The notes under the pieces were generated by a model, which was not told the origin of the DNA, did not search any database, and was given only the letters and a program-made list of their open reading frames with translations. 6,816 bases of DNA from positions 1 to 6,816 of the forward strand of contig DUTQ01000368.1 of the NCBI GenBank assembly GCA_012841995.1, read 5' to 3'. The stretch comes from Thermoanaerobacterales bacterium (GTDB taxonomy: Bacteria > Bacillota > Thermosediminibacteria > Thermosediminibacterales > Tepidanaerobacteraceae). Below, piece after piece: positions 1 to 6,001 of the stretch. Each line of letters opens with the position of its first letter. The stretch's first letter is position 1. The position numbers were made by a program, and so were the translations under genes.

Positions 1-642
1 AGAAATAAAAATAATATATATGAACAAAGCTTTATTCAAAAAAAACCAATTGAGCATAGGGAAACATCTACGAACATAAAAAATATTATAGGTCAACTTT
101 TTAACACTTATATAATAGTTGAGGGAGAAAAAAAATTCTATTTAATTGATCAACATGCAGCTCATGAACGGATATTATATGAAACATATACCAATCAATA
201 TAAACAAACACCTGCATCTCAAAACCTTATTGAACCATATCAGTTGGAGTTAAATACACAAGATATGCTCTTAATAAATGAGTATATAGATGAGATTAAC
301 AGAATGGGTTTTGATGTTTCAATTTTTGGGGAAAATACAGTTTTAATAAGAGCTGTTCCATATTTTTTTAATAGAGTTGTAGAACCGTCTGTTTTACAGG
401 TAGTTTTAGATGAGTTTAAAGAAAAAGAATATAAAGGACTTAGCCCCAAAGAAAGATTTATATCAAGTATGGCATGTCATACTGCCATTAAGGCTGGTGA
501 GCTACTCAGCGTTGAGGAAATAAAGGAATTAGTAAACCAGCTCGGAAATTTGGATAGCCCTTTTACTTGTCCCCACGGAAGACCTACTATTATTTCAATG
601 ACTCAATACGAACTAGAAAAAAAGTTTAAGAGAGTACAATGA
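1..642 (+). CDS. mutL: DNA mismatch repair protein MutL, C-terminal part (5' end outside window)
   Basis: The frame is open from the first base and gives 213 codons ending at TGA 640-642. The N-terminal GHKL ATPase region is missing because the window starts inside the gene; no in-frame start is needed. What is seen is a short polar linker followed by the MutL C-terminal dimerisation/endonuclease domain. It contains DQHAAHERILYE (bases 148-183), an exact fit to the metal-binding nuclease motif DQHA-x2-E-x4-E, then ACHTAIKAGE (472-501) and CPHGRP (568-585), both conserved metal-site motifs of nicking MutL proteins. By family knowledge this is the latent Mn/Zn-dependent nicking type of MutL, as expected in bacteria without MutH. 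It nicks the error-containing strand after MutS recognition. miaA starts three bases after the stop, so the two are probably co-transcribed. Confidence 0.97.
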   Translation, partial: RNKNNIYEQSFIQKKPIEHRETSTNIKNIIGQLFNTYIIVEGEKKFYLIDQHAAHERILYETYTNQYKQTPASQNLIEPYQLELNTQDMLLINEYIDEINRMGFDVSIFGENTVLIRAVPYFFNRVVEPSVLQVVLDEFKEKEYKGLSPKERFISSMACHTAIKAGELLSVEEIKELVNQLGNLDSPFTCPHGRPTIISMTQYELEKKFKRVQ

Positions 643-645
643 TAA

Positions 646-1596
646 ATGATAATGGAAAAAAATATTCTTCTAGTAATAGTAGGGCCTACAGCAGTGGGGA
701 AAACGGAAATAGCTTTAGATGTTGCAAAAAAACTTGATGCTGAAATAATATCAGCAGATTCAATGCAAGTTTATAAATATATGGATATAGGAACAGCAAA
801 ACCGTCTGCCAAAGAGCAAAGTGAGGTAAAACATCATCTAATTGATATAATAGAACCTGATGAAAAATTTAGTGTGGCTGATTATCAGGAAATAGCAAAG
901 CTTAAAATAGCTAATATTCACAGTAGGGAAAAGCTCCCTATACTAACAGGTGGTACTGGTCTTTATATAAATGCAGTATGCTATAACTACACTTTTTCTG
1001 ATTTTGAAAGAGACCCAGAGCTTATAAGAGAATTACACTGTTTGGCTGAAAAACACGGAAATGAATATTTGCATAAAAAACTTTTAGAATTAGACGAGGT
1101 TTCTGCTGAAAAAATTCATCCCAACAATTTAAGAAGACTTATAAGGGCGTTAGAGGTCTGTATAAAAACAGGAAAACCTTTTTCATATTTTGAGGAAAAA
1201 ACAAAAAAACAAGAAGTACCATATAATCTCATAATGTTTGGTTTAACTCGACCTAGAGATGAGCTTTATGAAAGAATAAATACTAGAGTAAAACTAATGA
1301 TAAAAAGTGGACTTATAACAGAGGTTGAAAAGCTTTTAGAAATGGGTTATTCTAAAGAATTAAATTCAATGCAAGGTCTGGGTTATAAACAAATTGTGGA
1401 GTATTTAGAAGGCAAAATGACTTTAACTGAAACAATAGACAAAATTTCACGCGATACACGCCGGTATGCAAAGAGACAATATACATGGTTTTTACGCGAT
1501 AAAAATATAAGATGGTTTGATGTATCTAAACAAGGCAAGAAGAGAACTATCGAAAATATAATTAAAATAGTAGAAGGAAAACTTAAAACTACCTAG
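646..1596 (+). CDS. miaA: tRNA dimethylallyltransferase (isopentenyl-tRNA transferase)
   Basis: This 316-residue protein has the usual length for MiaA, which transfers a dimethylallyl group from DMAPP to N6 of A37 in tRNAs reading UNN codons. The P-loop-like GPTAVGKT lies at residues 13-20, the DSMQVY motif with the catalytic/substrate Asp at 38-43, and GGTGLY at 102-107. A basic C-terminal part with RRYAKRQYTWFLRD is typical of the family's tRNA-contacting region. ATG 646 follows the mutL stop by three bases (TGA TAA ATG), and AGAGAG at 629-634 inside the mutL end is the likely ribosome binding site. An in-frame ATG at 652 is an alternative start that would shorten the protein by two residues. 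The mutL-miaA-hfq order is widespread in Firmicutes and other bacteria. Nothing looks broken. Confidence 0.98.
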   Translation: MIMEKNILLVIVGPTAVGKTEIALDVAKKLDAEIISADSMQVYKYMDIGTAKPSAKEQSEVKHHLIDIIEPDEKFSVADYQEIAKLKIANIHSREKLPILTGGTGLYINAVCYNYTFSDFERDPELIRELHCLAEKHGNEYLHKKLLELDEVSAEKIHPNNLRRLIRALEVCIKTGKPFSYFEEKTKKQEVPYNLIMFGLTRPRDELYERINTRVKLMIKSGLITEVEKLLEMGYSKELNSMQGLGYKQIVEYLEGKMTLTETIDKISRDTRRYAKRQYTWFLRDKNIRWFDVSKQGKKRTIENIIKIVEGKLKTT

Positions 1597-1633
1597 AATA
1601 TTAAAATAAACAAGAAAATAAGGGGGACAAAAG

Positions 1634-1891
1634 ATGACAAAGGCTCAAATAAATCTTCAGGATAATTTTTTAAATATGGTAAGAAAGGATAATATTCCTG
1701 TTACAATCTACCTTGTAAATGGATTTCAATTAAAAGGTCATGTAAGGGGATTTGATAACTTTACAATAGTTATGGAAACTGACGGCAAGCAACAACTTGT
1801 ATATAAACATGCCGTTTCGACTATATCGCCTTTTAAACAAATAAACATTAATTTAACCCCAGATCAAAAAAAACCAGCTGTTGAATATTAA
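1634..1891 (+). CDS. hfq: RNA-binding protein Hfq
   Basis: This 85-residue Sm-like protein has the size of Gram-positive Hfq. Residues 9-69 form the Sm fold. The conserved Gln of NLQDNFLN (Q9) and the Sm2 motif YKHA (57-60) match the proximal-face uridine-binding residues of E. coli Hfq (Q8, Y55-K56-H57). FDNF (40-43) corresponds to the F42 position. Hfq forms a hexameric ring that binds U-rich and A-rich RNAs. The acidic/disordered tail of enterobacterial Hfq is absent; the C-terminus ends with a short [13 protein letters not shown] tail. A strong site AGGGGG (1621-1626) sits seven bases before the ATG. The gene lies 37 bases after miaA with no visible terminator between them, and two hairpins end the unit downstream. 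Confidence 0.97.
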   Translation: MTKAQINLQDNFLNMVRKDNIPVTIYLVNGFQLKGHVRGFDNFTIVMETDGKQQLVYKHAVSTISPFKQININLTPDQKKPAVEY

Positions 1892-1928
1892 GTATAAGTA
1901 ATAAGTTCTTAAAAATAATATAAGATAC

Positions 1929-1966
1929 AAAACGGATTTCTTAAGAAGTCCGTTTTATGTTTTTTT
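1929..1966 (+). terminator. Rho-independent terminator of the mutL-miaA-hfq unit
   Basis: AAAACGGATTTCTT (1929-1942) pairs with AAGAAGTCCGTTTT (1943-1956), all 14 positions pairing with one G-T wobble at 1937/1948. In practice the central TTAA would be the loop. A run of seven T follows at 1960-1966 after the short gap ATG. It begins 38 bases after the hfq stop, so it should end transcripts from hfq. Confidence 0.88.
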
Positions 1967-2025
1967 AAAGTGCATTCTCGCATAAATTGCTATTTATAGC
2001 TATTTACGCGAGATTGCACTTTTTT
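1967..2025 (+). terminator. Long imperfect hairpin with T-run, second terminator or small palindromic repeat
   Basis: Bases 1967-1993 pair with 1996-2022 almost end to end. Of 27 positions, 24 pair, with mismatches only at 1975/2014, 1982/2007 and 1988/2001, and a TT centre at 1994-1995. The right arm runs into a T-run at 2020-2025. It starts on the base after the preceding terminator's T-run. It can act as a back-up terminator on the plus strand, but the stem is much longer than a terminator needs, so a dispersed palindromic element is the alternative. No transposase or target duplication is visible. Confidence 0.65.
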
Positions 2026-2047
2026 GTTTCCCTTTTGATTGATGATG

Positions 2048-2056
2048 CATATAATA
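2048..2056 (+). promoter_or_regulatory. Candidate -10 element of the spoVK promoter
   Basis: CATATAATA lies 34 bases before the spoVK ATG. It contains a perfect sigma-A -10 (TATAAT, 2050-2055) and also fits the CATANNNTA -10 pattern of mother-cell sporulation sigma factors (sigma E/K type). No good -35 is visible: 17 bases upstream of TATAAT is TTTCCC. A promoter is expected here because two hairpins separate the gene from hfq. The sigma factor cannot be decided from sequence alone. Confidence 0.4.
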
Positions 2057-2077
2057 AATTGATATAGACTTTTTACT

Positions 2078-2083
2078 GAGGTG
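2078..2083 (+). promoter_or_regulatory. Ribosome binding site deciding the spoVK start
   Basis: GAGGTG sits six bases before ATG 2090. The longest open frame would start at GTG 2081, but that GTG is part of this Shine-Dalgarno sequence, so ATG 2090 is the better start. Confidence 0.75.
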
Positions 2084-2089
2084 CATAAC

Positions 2090-3058
2090 ATGATAAATAA
2101 TATAAACTACCAAAAAAACAATCCACATAAGGTTATGCAACTACTGATAGATGGTCAAATAAAAACTATTGATGCTTTAAACATGCTCTGTGAAATAGAA
2201 AAATGCAATAATACAAGTTTAAAAAGTGAAGATGACGGACAATTAGAAGATGTTATGAAAGAATTGGATGAATTAGTAGGTCAAATAAAGGTAAAACAAT
2301 TGGTAAGAGAACTTCAAGCCTTTGTAGAGATTCAAAAAAAGCGGGAAGAAGAACAGCTATTGACAGAGCCACAGGTTCTACACATGATTTTTAAGGGCAA
2401 TCCCGGTACAGGCAAAACCACTGTTGCCCGATTATTAGGTAAGATGTTTAAACATATGAATATCCTCCAAAAAGGCCATACCATTGAAGTTGAAAGGGCA
2501 GATATGGTCGGTGAATACATAGGCCATACAGCTCAAAAAACCAGAGAACAAATCAAACGCGCTTTAGGCGGTATATTATTTATTGATGAGGCATATTCAC
2601 TTGCACGAGGAGGAGAAAAAGATTTCGGCAAAGAGGCAATTGACACTCTTGTCAAGGCTATGGAAGATCATAAAGACAATCTGATAGTCATTTTAGCAGG
2701 CTATAAAGACGAAATGGAAAGATTTTTACAGGTAAATCCAGGCCTCCGTTCAAGATTTCCAATAATAATGGATTTTAATGATTATACAATTAATGAACTA
2801 ATTCAAATAGCAGAATTGATGGTTAAAAATAGAGAATACAAGTTTTTACCAAGCACACTGGATAAGTTAGAGAAAATACTTATTAATCATCATAATGGTA
2901 AATATTACGATAAAATGGGTAATGCTAGATTAGTAAGAAATATAATTGAAAAAGCAATCCGTATGCAAGCAGTAAGACTAATCAATGAAAAAACAATATC
3001 AAGGGAAGATCTAATTTATTTGAAACCAGAAGACATATCGTATATTAACATTGAATAA
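2090..3058 (+). CDS. spoVK: Stage V sporulation protein K, AAA+ ATPase (SpoVK/CbbX family)
   Basis: From ATG 2090 the protein has 322 residues, close to B. subtilis SpoVK. One AAA+ module is visible, preceded by an N-terminal helical segment of about 60 residues. It has Walker A GNPGTGKT (103-110), a pore-loop region with DMVGEYIGHT (138-147), Walker B ILFIDEA (162-168), a sensor-1 strand ending in LAGY (202-205), arginine-finger candidates in NPGLRSRFP (216-224), and a C-terminal sensor-2 segment GNARLVRN. The family forms ATP-driven hexamers. SpoVK is needed for spore maturation in B. subtilis, while the related CbbX remodels Rubisco. Position downstream of hfq and upstream of ynbB matches the relative order in Bacillus, supporting spoVK rather than cbbX; no Rubisco genes are present. 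It is a single-gene unit as far as can be seen, with hairpins before it and a 176-base gap after it. Confidence 0.9.
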   Translation: MINNINYQKNNPHKVMQLLIDGQIKTIDALNMLCEIEKCNNTSLKSEDDGQLEDVMKELDELVGQIKVKQLVRELQAFVEIQKKREEEQLLTEPQVLHMIFKGNPGTGKTTVARLLGKMFKHMNILQKGHTIEVERADMVGEYIGHTAQKTREQIKRALGGILFIDEAYSLARGGEKDFGKEAIDTLVKAMEDHKDNLIVILAGYKDEMERFLQVNPGLRSRFPIIMDFNDYTINELIQIAELMVKNREYKFLPSTLDKLEKILINHHNGKYYDKMGNARLVRNIIEKAIRMQAVRLINEKTISREDLIYLKPEDISYINIE

Positions 3059-3117
3059 ACAATTATTAATTATAGCTTAAAGGGATCGTTTGCCGTCATT
3101 TTCACCTTGGAAGAATT

Positions 3118-3146
3118 TCCACAAGAACTTTTACATTTGTTATATT
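3118..3146 (+). promoter_or_regulatory. Weak candidate sigma-A promoter for the GTPase operon
   Basis: TCCACA (3118-3123, four of six -35 matches) and TATATT (3141-3146, five of six -10 matches) are separated by 17 bases, in the 176-base gap between spoVK and the GTPase gene. A short palindrome TGGAA-GAAT-TTCCA (3108-3121) overlaps the -35 and could be an operator, but is too short to insist on. No other gene or clear terminator is seen in 3059-3220. Confidence 0.3.
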
Positions 3147-3220
3147 ATTTTTTCAAAAGGCATATTCATTAAATAAAAGAAACAAACTTAAATAATAGTT
3201 TTAAAACCATTTATATTTCT

Positions 3221-3228
3221 GGAGGTGG
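3221..3228 (+). promoter_or_regulatory. Strong ribosome binding site supporting a TTG start
   Basis: GGAGGTGG is a near-ideal Shine-Dalgarno sequence. It is six bases before TTG 3235 and fixes that codon as the start; the nearby GTG 3231 is in another frame and too close. Confidence 0.8.
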
Positions 3229-3234
3229 AAGTGT

Positions 3235-3843
3235 TTGAAGAAGTGTACAATTATAGGAAAGACAAATGTAGGAAAAACATTGTTTTTAATAAACTTTGCA
3301 GGGTATTTAGGTTTAAAATTTCTTGATATTTCTTTGTGTGATGATAAAAAAATATTAAAGAAATATAAATTAAGCATAAACCAAGCTATTTATGAACTAG
3401 TGAACGATCAAACTCATAAAACCCGGTGTTTACAGTCAATTATTGTAGATGTACCGATGGGCAAGGGTAAAAAAAAATTGCAATTAATTGATACGGTCGG
3501 GCTAATTGATGGCATTCACTCCAATATAGAAATACGAAAAGCCATCTCACATACTTTAACAATCGTTCGGGTATCTGATATTATTCTACATATTGTTGAT
3601 GCCGCATCAGCAGGGCGTGATGAATTGCCTAGTTCTATGGGTGAAGTTGATTATCAGCTTGCTCAGTTTGCTCAGTTAAAAAGAGGTTATGCTATTTTAG
3701 CGAATAAAATGGATTTGCCTGATGCAAAAGAGGGACTTGATAAAATTAAAAGTGAATTTTCCGGAAACCTAATTATTCCTATATCCGCACTACACAAAAA
3801 AGGGTTTAAAGAGGTGAGAACTTTTGTTGCTCACAATATTTAA
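3235..3843 (+). CDS. Short single-domain P-loop GTPase of the TRAFAC (Era/HSR1-like) class
   Basis: The 202-residue product is essentially a bare G domain. It has G1 GKTNVGKT at residues 8-15, possible G2 Thr in HKTR (61-64), G3 DTVG (86-89), G4 NKMD (157-160) giving guanine specificity, and G5 SALHKKG (184-190). There is no N-terminal domain, since the P-loop starts at residue 8, and no KH or C-terminal RNA-binding domain. This separates it from Era, Der and HflX, although hflX (ynbA) is the gene found between spoVK and ynbB in B. subtilis. No membrane helix is visible. The start is TTG behind a strong GGAGGTGG. Its last 20 bases overlap the next gene, a membrane protein, suggesting translational coupling and perhaps a physical partnership. 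The general class is clear from the motifs; the cellular role is unknown. It could be a degraded or domain-reduced HflX relative, but the divergent segment between G1 and G3 does not obviously look like HflX. Confidence 0.88.
   Translation: MKKCTIIGKTNVGKTLFLINFAGYLGLKFLDISLCDDKKILKKYKLSINQAIYELVNDQTHKTRCLQSIIVDVPMGKGKKKLQLIDTVGLIDGIHSNIEIRKAISHTLTIVRVSDIILHIVDAASAGRDELPSSMGEVDYQLAQFAQLKRGYAILANKMDLPDAKEGLDKIKSEFSGNLIIPISALHKKGFKEVRTFVAHNI
3811..3818 (+). promoter_or_regulatory. Ribosome binding site inside the GTPase gene for the overlapping membrane-protein gene
   Basis: GAGGTGAG is five bases before TTG 3824 and lies within the last codons of the GTPase. There is no in-frame ATG near it, so TTG 3824 (or the adjacent TTG 3827) is the start. 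Confidence 0.75.
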
Positions 3844-4414
3844 AAAAATTACAAGCATCTTTTTAACAGGTCTGACAATAAAAATGATGGATGATTTTCT
3901 AGACAAGGATTTAGACGGACTAACTAAAGAAAATAACATGATTGTTTTATTAGGTTCAGGCATAATTCCATATATTCTTGTTTTATTTTCAATTGCATGT
4001 GCCATTGACTCGAAAATATCTGCAGGTCTTTTTTTATCGAGTTATTGTCTAGGAATGGCAAATGATTTTACCGCAAAAATGCCATCAGGCCTTTATGGAT
4101 ATCATGAATCGGTTTTATCCCTTATCTTGGGCTTTAGTTTATTAGGCATCAAAACTATGGCTTCATCTTTATTTGTAATGGCAGCTGTTCAACTATGGGA
4201 TGATTATGTAGATTTTGACAATGCCTATTTTACAAAGAAAAATTGGGCTGTTATATTAGGCAAGGGTGAATGTCTAATTTTGGGAGGCATATTTTTTCTT
4301 TGCTCATTTTACTTGAATATGTTATTAGCTATAACAGTAGCAATATCAACGTATATTATTGTTTACATAATAAATATATTGTCAACTTGTACACGGAAAA
4401 ATCAAAATTATTAA
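3824..4414 (+). CDS. Small polytopic membrane protein with UbiA-prenyltransferase-like Asp motifs
   Basis: The 196-residue product is very hydrophobic, with roughly five or six membrane helices (about 38-60, 64-80, 95-110, 112-125, 145-163, 167-187) and an amphipathic N-terminal helix. Two acidic motifs stand out. DDFLDKDLD (23-31) has the same spacing as the UbiA motif NDxxDxxxD with Asp in place of Asn, and DDYVDFD (126-132) contains the DxxxD spacing of the second UbiA motif. The separation of about 100 residues is near, but shorter than, that of UbiA enzymes. UbiA proteins use these Asp clusters to bind Mg-prenyl diphosphate. This protein is about 100 residues shorter than usual and lacks the helices normally before the first motif, so it is either a reduced member or a convergent look-alike. 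NDF (80-82) is a further acidic site in a loop. Start TTG 3824 has GAGGTGAG five bases upstream, and it overlaps the GTPase gene by 20 bases. The gene is clear; the UbiA link is inference from motif spacing. Confidence 0.72.
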   Translation: MLLTIFKKITSIFLTGLTIKMMDDFLDKDLDGLTKENNMIVLLGSGIIPYILVLFSIACAIDSKISAGLFLSSYCLGMANDFTAKMPSGLYGYHESVLSLILGFSLLGIKTMASSLFVMAAVQLWDDYVDFDNAYFTKKNWAVILGKGECLILGGIFFLCSFYLNMLLAITVAISTYIIVYIINILSTCTRKNQNY

Positions 4415-4430
4415 AAGGGTGGTATTACTG

Positions 4431-4634
4431 ATGTTAATTCAAATTGTAGTGATATGGCTCATATTGCTATTATCGATTTTCCTAATTGGTTATGCATTAG
4501 GTAGGAGAAAGGGGATAATGGAAGGAATAAATAAAGGATTATCAATTGCACCACTTGATATACGGAAGAAATCACTGGAATTAGGCGTCTGCCAAATATG
4601 TGAGCAAAAAGTTGAACGAGATATCAAACTGTGA
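4431..4634 (+). CDS. Small single-helix membrane protein with CxxC tail, function unknown
   Basis: From ATG 4431 the product has 67 residues. An upstream in-frame GTG at 4419 lies inside the Shine-Dalgarno sequence AGGGTGG (4416-4422), so ATG 4431, eight bases after it, is preferred. Residues 1-24 form one hydrophobic helix (MLIQIVVIWLILLLSIFLIG), followed by a positively charged GRRKG. That predicts an N-out/C-in anchor with the tail in the cytoplasm. The tail ends with CQIC, a CxxC pair that could bind metal together with a partner or be redox active. It follows the previous gene by 16 bases and ends 50 bases before the probable start of the PLP-enzyme gene, so it sits in the same unit. I do not recognise a family. 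Confidence 0.78.
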   Translation: MLIQIVVIWLILLLSIFLIGYALGRRKGIMEGINKGLSIAPLDIRKKSLELGVCQICEQKVERDIKL

Positions 4635-4670
4635 TAATATGTGATTCTAAAAACATATTTAAGGACAGAA

Positions 4671-4676
4671 AAGGGG
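4671..4676 (+). promoter_or_regulatory. Ribosome binding site deciding the YnbB-family start
   Basis: AAGGGG is eight bases before GTG 4685. The longer open frame from GTG 4631, which overlaps the preceding stop as GTGA, has no comparable site upstream, so GTG 4685 is preferred. Confidence 0.6.
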
Positions 4677-4684
4677 TCTATCTG

Positions 4685-5977
4685 GTGAGTTTTTATAATC
4701 ACAAGGATTTTTTACTAAATAGATATAATATAGAAAGTAGTATTATAGATTTATCAGAGTTAGTATTAAAAGACATCGATTTACACTTAAAAGAAACAGA
4801 TGATATAGCTGAATTTAACCAACTAAAGGTTATATCTGCAATGAATGATGTAGGGCTGAGCGACTTTCACCTACACGATTCAACCGGCTATGGTTATGGT
4901 GATATGGGTCGAGATATTATAGAACAGATTTATGCAGAAGTTTTTAAAGCAGAAGATGCACTTGTAAGGCCGCAAATCGTGTCAGGTACCCATGCTATAG
5001 CTCTTTGCCTTTTTGGCATATTAAGGCCTGGTGATGAGCTTTTAAGCGTAGTGGGAACACCTTATGATACATTAAAGGATGTAATTGCAGGAGAAAATTG
5101 TGGTTCTTTAAAGGATTTTAATATTAATTACTCCGAGGCACCCTTAAAACAAGGAAAGCCAAGTTATAAAAATATAGCAGAAAAAATAAATGATAGAACC
5201 AAGATGGCTTTAATTCAACGTTCTAGAGGCTACAGTTTAAGACCATCCTTGACGATTGATGAAATAGAACAACTCATAAAGTTTATAAAGAGCAAAAAGA
5301 AAGATATCATTATTTTTGTTGATAATTGCTACGGTGAATTTGTTGAAGAAAAAGAACCGATTGAAATCGGAGCAGACTTATGTGCGGGTTCACTCATAAA
5401 AAACCCCAGTGGGGGAATCGCCCCTACGGGTGGCTATGTAGTAGGCAAAAGGGATCTTGTGGAATTATGCTCTTATAGATTAAATGCCCCTGGCCTTGGG
5501 AAAAATAGCGGACCTTCAATATCAACAAATAGATTAAACCTTCAGGGCTTTTATTTTGCACCGTATGTTGTGGGACAAGCTCTTAAAGGCGCAATTTTTG
5601 CTTCAGCTTTATTGGAAAAAGCGGGATTCGAAGTATCTCCTAAAAAAGATGAAAAAAGAGGGGATATTGTTACTGCAATAGTATTCAACGATAAAGATTT
5701 ATTGATAAACTTCTGCCGCGGTATACAAAAAGCGGGACCTGTAGATTCAATGGTTACCCCTGAACCATGGGATATGCCGGGTTATGATCACCAAGTTATT
5801 ATGGCAGGTGGAAGTTTTATTCAAGGCTCTTCAATAGAGTTAAGTGCAGATGGCCCTATTAGGGAACCATATGCTGCTTTTATACAGGGTGGATTGACAT
5901 TTGCTCATGCTAAAGTTGGCTTGTTAAAAGCCCTCCAAGAAATATACGATAAAAAGCTTTGGAAGGTAAGAAAATAG
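4685..5977 (+). CDS. ynbB: PLP-dependent enzyme of the YnbB / methionine gamma-lyase-like ("aluminium resistance protein") family
   Basis: From GTG 4685 the protein has 430 residues, the usual family size; a GTG at 4631 would add 18 residues. It is a fold-type I PLP enzyme. STGYGYGDMGRD (66-77) and VRPQIVSGTHA (94-104) form the N-terminal signature and phosphate-binding region. DNCYGEF (213-219) supplies the Asp that contacts the pyridine nitrogen. The Lys of SLIKNPSGG (about residue 239) is the expected Schiff-base lysine, and NAPGLGKNSGPS lies shortly after. The family is related to cystathionine/methionine gamma-lyases, but the physiological substrate is not firmly established; the 'aluminium resistance' name comes from early annotation. 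In B. subtilis ynbB follows spoVK-ynbA, so this position is conserved. Here it is last in a run with three small genes and faces lexA convergently with 24 bases between stops. No frameshift or missing catalytic residue is visible. Confidence 0.93.
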   Translation: MSFYNHKDFLLNRYNIESSIIDLSELVLKDIDLHLKETDDIAEFNQLKVISAMNDVGLSDFHLHDSTGYGYGDMGRDIIEQIYAEVFKAEDALVRPQIVSGTHAIALCLFGILRPGDELLSVVGTPYDTLKDVIAGENCGSLKDFNINYSEAPLKQGKPSYKNIAEKINDRTKMALIQRSRGYSLRPSLTIDEIEQLIKFIKSKKKDIIIFVDNCYGEFVEEKEPIEIGADLCAGSLIKNPSGGIAPTGGYVVGKRDLVELCSYRLNAPGLGKNSGPSISTNRLNLQGFYFAPYVVGQALKGAIFASALLEKAGFEVSPKKDEKRGDIVTAIVFNDKDLLINFCRGIQKAGPVDSMVTPEPWDMPGYDHQVIMAGGSFIQGSSIELSADGPIREPYAAFIQGGLTFAHAKVGLLKALQEIYDKKLWKVRK

Positions 5978-6001
5978 AAAAATAGATAGTATATTTAAGA
6001 A

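Noticed and set aside
240..449. Minus-strand open frame of 69 codons opposite mutL
   Set aside because: It lies wholly inside the strongly supported mutL frame, has no ribosome binding site and no recognisable motif; a shadow frame.
2332..2520. Minus-strand open frame opposite spoVK
   Set aside because: It covers the complement of the Walker A region of spoVK; low-complexity content and no start signals.
3790..4005. Minus-strand open frame over the GTPase/membrane protein junction
   Set aside because: Antisense to two plus-strand genes with good ribosome binding sites; no independent evidence.
4631..4684. GTG 4631 as the start of the YnbB-family gene (GTGA overlap with the preceding stop)
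   Set aside because: It has no good ribosome binding site, whereas GTG 4685 has AAGGGG eight bases upstream and gives the usual family length. Not fully excluded.
4490..4702. Minus-strand open frame over the CxxC small protein
   Set aside because: Antisense to the small gene and the start of the PLP-enzyme gene; no Shine-Dalgarno and no motif.
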